Assembly (NCBI GenBank): GCA_964426545.1
Contig: CAYRQP010000001.1
Location: 1 to 64,000, forward strand
Direction of reading: 5' to 3'
Length of the DNA: 64,000 bases
Source of the DNA: CAYRQP01 sp964426545
GTDB lineage: Bacteria; Fermentibacterota; Fermentibacteria; Fermentibacterales; JCC-6
Shown in pieces: positions 62,243 to 64,000 of the stretch. Within the stretch, counting starts at the first letter, position 1; the number at the start of each line of letters is the position of its first letter. The notes under the pieces were generated by a model, which saw only the letters and a program-made list of their open reading frames with translations, ran no database searches and was not told the origin of the DNA. Both the position numbers and the translations under genes were made by a program.

Positions 62243-64000
62243 ATTTTTAGAAACGCAGCTTCGTCTATCACCTCAACCCTGAGGTTCAGGGCTTTTGTCA
62301 GTTTAGACCCGGCATTTGGACCGGCTACGAGATAGTCGGTCTTTTTGGAAACACTCTTGGTGACTTTTGCTCCCGCACTTTCAGCCAGTTCGCGGGCTTT
62401 GTTTCGTGCAATCGATAGTGAACCTGTGAATACAATGGTTTTCCCTTCAAGCGGACGGTTTCCCCCGGATATGGAATTCTTCAGTTGAAAGTCCAGCGCA
62501 AGAAGCCTGTCGATAACCTTCCTTGTAACAGGGTCGCTAAAGAACACAACTATCGAATCAGCTATGACCGTGCCGATTCCATGGATATTCTCAATGTCTT
62601 CTTTTGAAGCAGTCATTATATCTTCTATCGTCCTGAATTTCGTGCTCAGCAATCTGGCAACAGTTCTGCCAACTCCGAGAATTCCTATTCCTGTAATGAA
62701 TCTCTGTAATTCTGTATCGAGACTGGCTTTAATAGCATCCACGAGTTTTGCGGCAGAGATATCTCCCATTCTGTCGAGATGGGCTACCTGAAGTGACTTC
62801 AATTCATAAAGACCTGCAATGTCCAAGACGAATCCGTTGCTGACAAGCTGGTCGCAGATTGTCTCACCGAGTCCTTCGATGTCAAGTGCATCACGCGAGC
62901 CCCAGTGAAAAAGACCCTCACGCAACCGGGCGGGGCATGACGGATTAATGCATCGATGTACTGCTTCATTGTCAGGTCTTGTTACAGGGCCTGTACACAC
63001 GGGACATTCCACGGGAAATTCGAAAGCAGAACTCCGCCGCATGCCTTCAGGTGCTCCCAGTGAGCGTACCACTTCCGGAATTACATCTCCGGCTCTTCGG
63101 ATTACGACCAGATCACCCGGCCTGGCATCCTTTTTTCTGAGTTCATCTTCGTTATGCAGCGTTGCCGATGATACTGAAACGCCGCCGACTTCAACAGGTT
63201 CAAGTTTTGCAACCGGTGTAAGTCGTCCCGTTCTTCCAACCTGCATTTCTATCGTCTTTAGTGTTGTTACAACCTCTTCGGCATTGAATTTCCAAGCAAC
63301 TGCCCATCTCGGGCTTCGGCTTAACTCTCCCATTCTGTTCTGCAGCTGAATGTCATCCAGCTTGATCACCATGCCGTCTATATCGAAGGGTAGGGAATCT
63401 CTCTCATCTTCAAGGTCATGATATGCCTTTTCGACTTCATCCGCACCTTTGCATACTCTATTTTTCCCACTGACGGCAAAACCGCTCTTCGAGAGATAAT
63501 CCAGCATGGCGGACTGCCTTGTGATACCTGCGGGAAAGTCCGCAACACCGTGAGCCATGAATGTAAGGGGACGGGTAGCAGTGATTCGGCTGTCGAGTTG
63601 ACGGAGAGAACCGGAAGCGGCGTTGCGGGTGTTTGCGAATGTTTTTTTGCCTGCAGTTTCCCTCTCCGAGTTCATGCGGGTAAAATCATCTTTCCTGAAA
63701 ATCACTTCTCCCCTGACTGTGATTGCAACACCTGAACCACCCGAAAGACAGAGTGGGACGGTATTGATAGTTCGCACATTTGCGGTGATGTCCTCTCCGA
63801 GAGTCCCGTCACCCCTGGTGCCCCCCTTCTGCAGCAATGAATTCTCGTAGATAACAGCAAGGGCGACCCCGTCAAACTTGGGTTCGACCGAATATGCAGG
63901 GGGAGAACTGAGCCCGAGTTCATCGATTATCCGTTTTTCGAATGTGTCGAATTCTGCTCTCGTGAATACATTGCCAAGACTCAACATCGGCGGGTTCCAT
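62236..64000 (-). CDS. ligA: NAD-dependent DNA ligase LigA (5' end outside window)
   Basis: 587 codons of the frame are visible and it stays open to the right edge; the codons before the ATG at 63987 (W-N-P-P) continue the usual sequence ahead of PMLSLGN. The missing part is the domain Ia region of about 90-100 residues. Adenylation lysine motif EPKFDGVAL, then an OB fold (LTPVAKLEPVEVGG), the zinc finger CPVC...CINPSCPARL, helix-hairpin-helix repeats (EDIENIHGIG) and a C-terminal BRCT domain (IVFTGSLSIAR). It seals nicks in replication and repair using NAD. Confidence 0.96.
   Translation of the reverse strand, partial: WNPPMLSLGNVFTRAEFDTFEKRIIDELGLSSPPAYSVEPKFDGVALAVIYENSLLQKGGTRGDGTLGEDITANVRTINTVPLCLSGGSGVAITVRGEVIFRKDDFTRMNSERETAGKKTFANTRNAASGSLRQLDSRITATRPLTFMAHGVADFPAGITRQSAMLDYLSKSGFAVSGKNRVCKGADEVEKAYHDLEDERDSLPFDIDGMVIKLDDIQLQNRMGELSRSPRWAVAWKFNAEEVVTTLKTIEMQVGRTGRLTPVAKLEPVEVGGVSVSSATLHNEDELRKKDARPGDLVVIRRAGDVIPEVVRSLGAPEGMRRSSAFEFPVECPVCTGPVTRPDNEAVHRCINPSCPARLREGLFHWGSRDALDIEGLGETICDQLVSNGFVLDIAGLYELKSLQVAHLDRMGDISAAKLVDAIKASLDTELQRFITGIGILGVGRTVARLLSTKFRTIEDIMTASKEDIENIHGIGTVIADSIVVFFSDPVTRKVIDRLLALDFQLKNSISGGNRPLEGKTIVFTGSLSIARNKARELAESAGAKVTKSVSKKTDYLVAGPNAGSKLTKALNLRVEVIDEAAFLKMC

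Overview
The window is 64 kb of densely packed chromosome from a Gram-negative (diderm) bacterium of moderate GC content. The evidence for a diderm is LptF/LptG, a BamD-like lipoprotein, LolA, SurA-like periplasmic chaperones and many lipoproteins. Two features point to the type IX secretion system (T9SS): a SprA-like giant outer-membrane protein and a C-terminal T9SS sorting domain on a repeat protein. Together with an oddly arranged gene content, this suggests the Fibrobacterota-Chlorobiota-Bacteroidota neighbourhood or a nearby candidate phylum (Fermentibacteria-like lineages would fit). The phylum is an inference; no rRNA, tRNA or CRISPR array was seen.

Layout. 1-2.9 kb: end of a large secreted protein made of about 100-residue beta-sandwich repeats. 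3.1-5.8 kb: a lone receiver-domain protein, a class V aminotransferase and a secreted beta-propeller gene broken by an in-frame TGA. 5.9-7.7 kb: pepF on the plus strand. 7.9-23.9 kb: a long minus-strand run, read from high to low coordinates: upp, a BioD-like P-loop protein, an M23 peptidase, mfd, four consecutive SurA/parvulin-type proteins, an S4 protein, ftsE, ftsX, yajC, def, fmt and a DUF116 protein. 24.0-25.2 kb: tyrS. 25.3-33.8 kb: a second minus-strand run with envelope lipoproteins, bamD-like, nadD, a PilT/PilU-like ATPase, nfeD-like, slipin, dapA, dapB, MEMO and AMMECR1. 33.9-39.3 kb: an HU-CBM48 fusion, ftsK, a lipoprotein, lolA and rimO. 39.4-42.0 kb: aroK, dprA and obgE. 42.0-42.8 kb: a REP-associated transposase between two copies of its repeat. 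42.8-58.3 kb: a type IV pilus block (pilin, pilR, pilS, pilC, pilT and two pilB) headed by the SprA-like gene. 58.4-62.2 kb: lptF, lptG and serC on the plus strand. 62.2 kb to the end: ligA, cut by the right edge.

The genes form tightly coupled transcription units. Overlaps of the TAATG, ATGA and GTGA types are common, and several starts are probably GTG or TTG. The pilin has a near-perfect sigma-54 promoter, matching the sigma-54 activator PilR encoded next to it. Much of the window serves envelope construction: chaperones, lipoprotein and LPS export, division, pili and T9SS.

The most distinctive material is between and within genes. There are at least three families of short palindromic repeats at gene ends, one of which brackets the REP transposase; a perfect 46-bp palindrome over the tyrS stop codon; a MITE-like element with 31-bp perfect inverted arms; an HU protein fused to a glycogen-binding-type domain; and the beta-propeller gene with one in-frame TGA.
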